From Frateuria flava (GTDB taxonomy: Bacteria > Pseudomonadota > Gammaproteobacteria > Xanthomonadales > Rhodanobacteraceae), in assembly GCF_017837635.1 (NCBI RefSeq), contig NZ_JAGJRS010000034.1, positions 309,943 through 373,942 of the forward strand: DNA of 64,000 nt, read 5' to 3'. How positions within the stretch are numbered: the stretch's first letter is position 1; each line of letters opens with the position of its first letter. The notes beneath the pieces were generated by a model. It ran no database searches, was not told the DNA's origin, and saw only the letters and a program-made list of their open reading frames with translations. The position numbers were made by a program, and so were the translations under genes. This document shows, in pieces, positions 63,911-64,000 of the stretch.

Positions 63911-64000
63911 GGCCTTGCCGTTGGTGCGGGGCATGTAGGGTCGCGTGCGTACGTGCCGCAGGCCCAGCCGGCGCAGCAGTCGCCGGAAGGTGCGGGACTT
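63905..64000 (-). mobile_element. IS481-type transposase fragment (runs out of the window)
   Basis: The minus-strand frame from 64000 to the stop at 63905-63907 reads LGLRHVRTRPYMPRTNGKAG after SRTFRRLLRR. This matches the DDE integrase core of IS481 transposases around the catalytic Glu region (RPRTNGKAERFIQ in intact members). Here the Glu is replaced by Gly and a stop, so the 3' part is missing. It directly abuts the PNGase-like pseudogene. No terminal repeat is visible. Confidence 0.8.

Overview
The window is high-GC DNA from a gammaproteobacterium, most likely a denitrifying member of the Xanthomonadales close to Rhodanobacter. The grounds are protein-level resemblance (a Xanthomonas-type MetX, a quinol-dependent NO reductase NorZ, a copper nitrite reductase fused to cytochrome c, a kynurenine 3-monooxygenase), dense ATGA-coupled operons and REP-like palindromes. 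No tRNA, rRNA, CRISPR array or intact prophage was seen.

Left part (1-37 kb) is mostly core genome. On the minus strand, a complete cytochrome c maturation operon ccmABCDEFGHI runs into a 3'-truncated metX (1-7852). DUF3293, kynurenine 3-monooxygenase and the PHA regulator phaR follow (8026-10584), then a MarR-controlled tripartite efflux operon (10673-15432) and tatD. Next come two glycine-zipper lipoproteins, a SleB-like hydrolase, a wrecked short-chain dehydrogenase pseudogene (18875-19707), a 2OG oxygenase/FNT channel/pirin group, and a plus-strand operon of cupredoxin, EAL phosphodiesterase and outer-membrane barrel. The plus strand continues with prfB (programmed +1 frameshift), lysS, a YidC-like and an AI-2E-type membrane protein on the opposite strand, yciI, bolA, smc and zipA.

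Centre (37-39.6 kb) is gene-poor. It carries a dif-like XerCD site at 37532-37559, 24 of 28 bases identical to the E. coli dif as I remember it. KOPS-like octamers (GGGNAGGG) point toward this site on both sides, so I read it as the replication terminus of the chromosome. Two small genes with ParS/MbcA-like domains lie just beyond.

Right part (39.5-63 kb) is an anaerobic-life cluster. It holds norZ, a sirB2/PLP-decarboxylase/CBS-like operon, ubiD, ubiU-ubiV, fabA-fabB-trhA, an operon DUF2249/NnrS-like/(chorismate mutase-UbiT fusion)/nadA/nadB, an alginate-export-type porin, nirK and a tyrosinase. Nine 14-bp Dnr/Fnr/Anr-type palindromes (TTGA-N6-TCAA class) sit upstream of its transcription units, seven of them 53-58 bp before the start codon. 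The cluster joins nitrite and NO reduction with routes to ubiquinone, NAD and unsaturated fatty acids that need no oxygen, which I consider the most interesting system here. The right edge holds a broken PNGase-A-like gene abutting an IS481-type transposase fragment.
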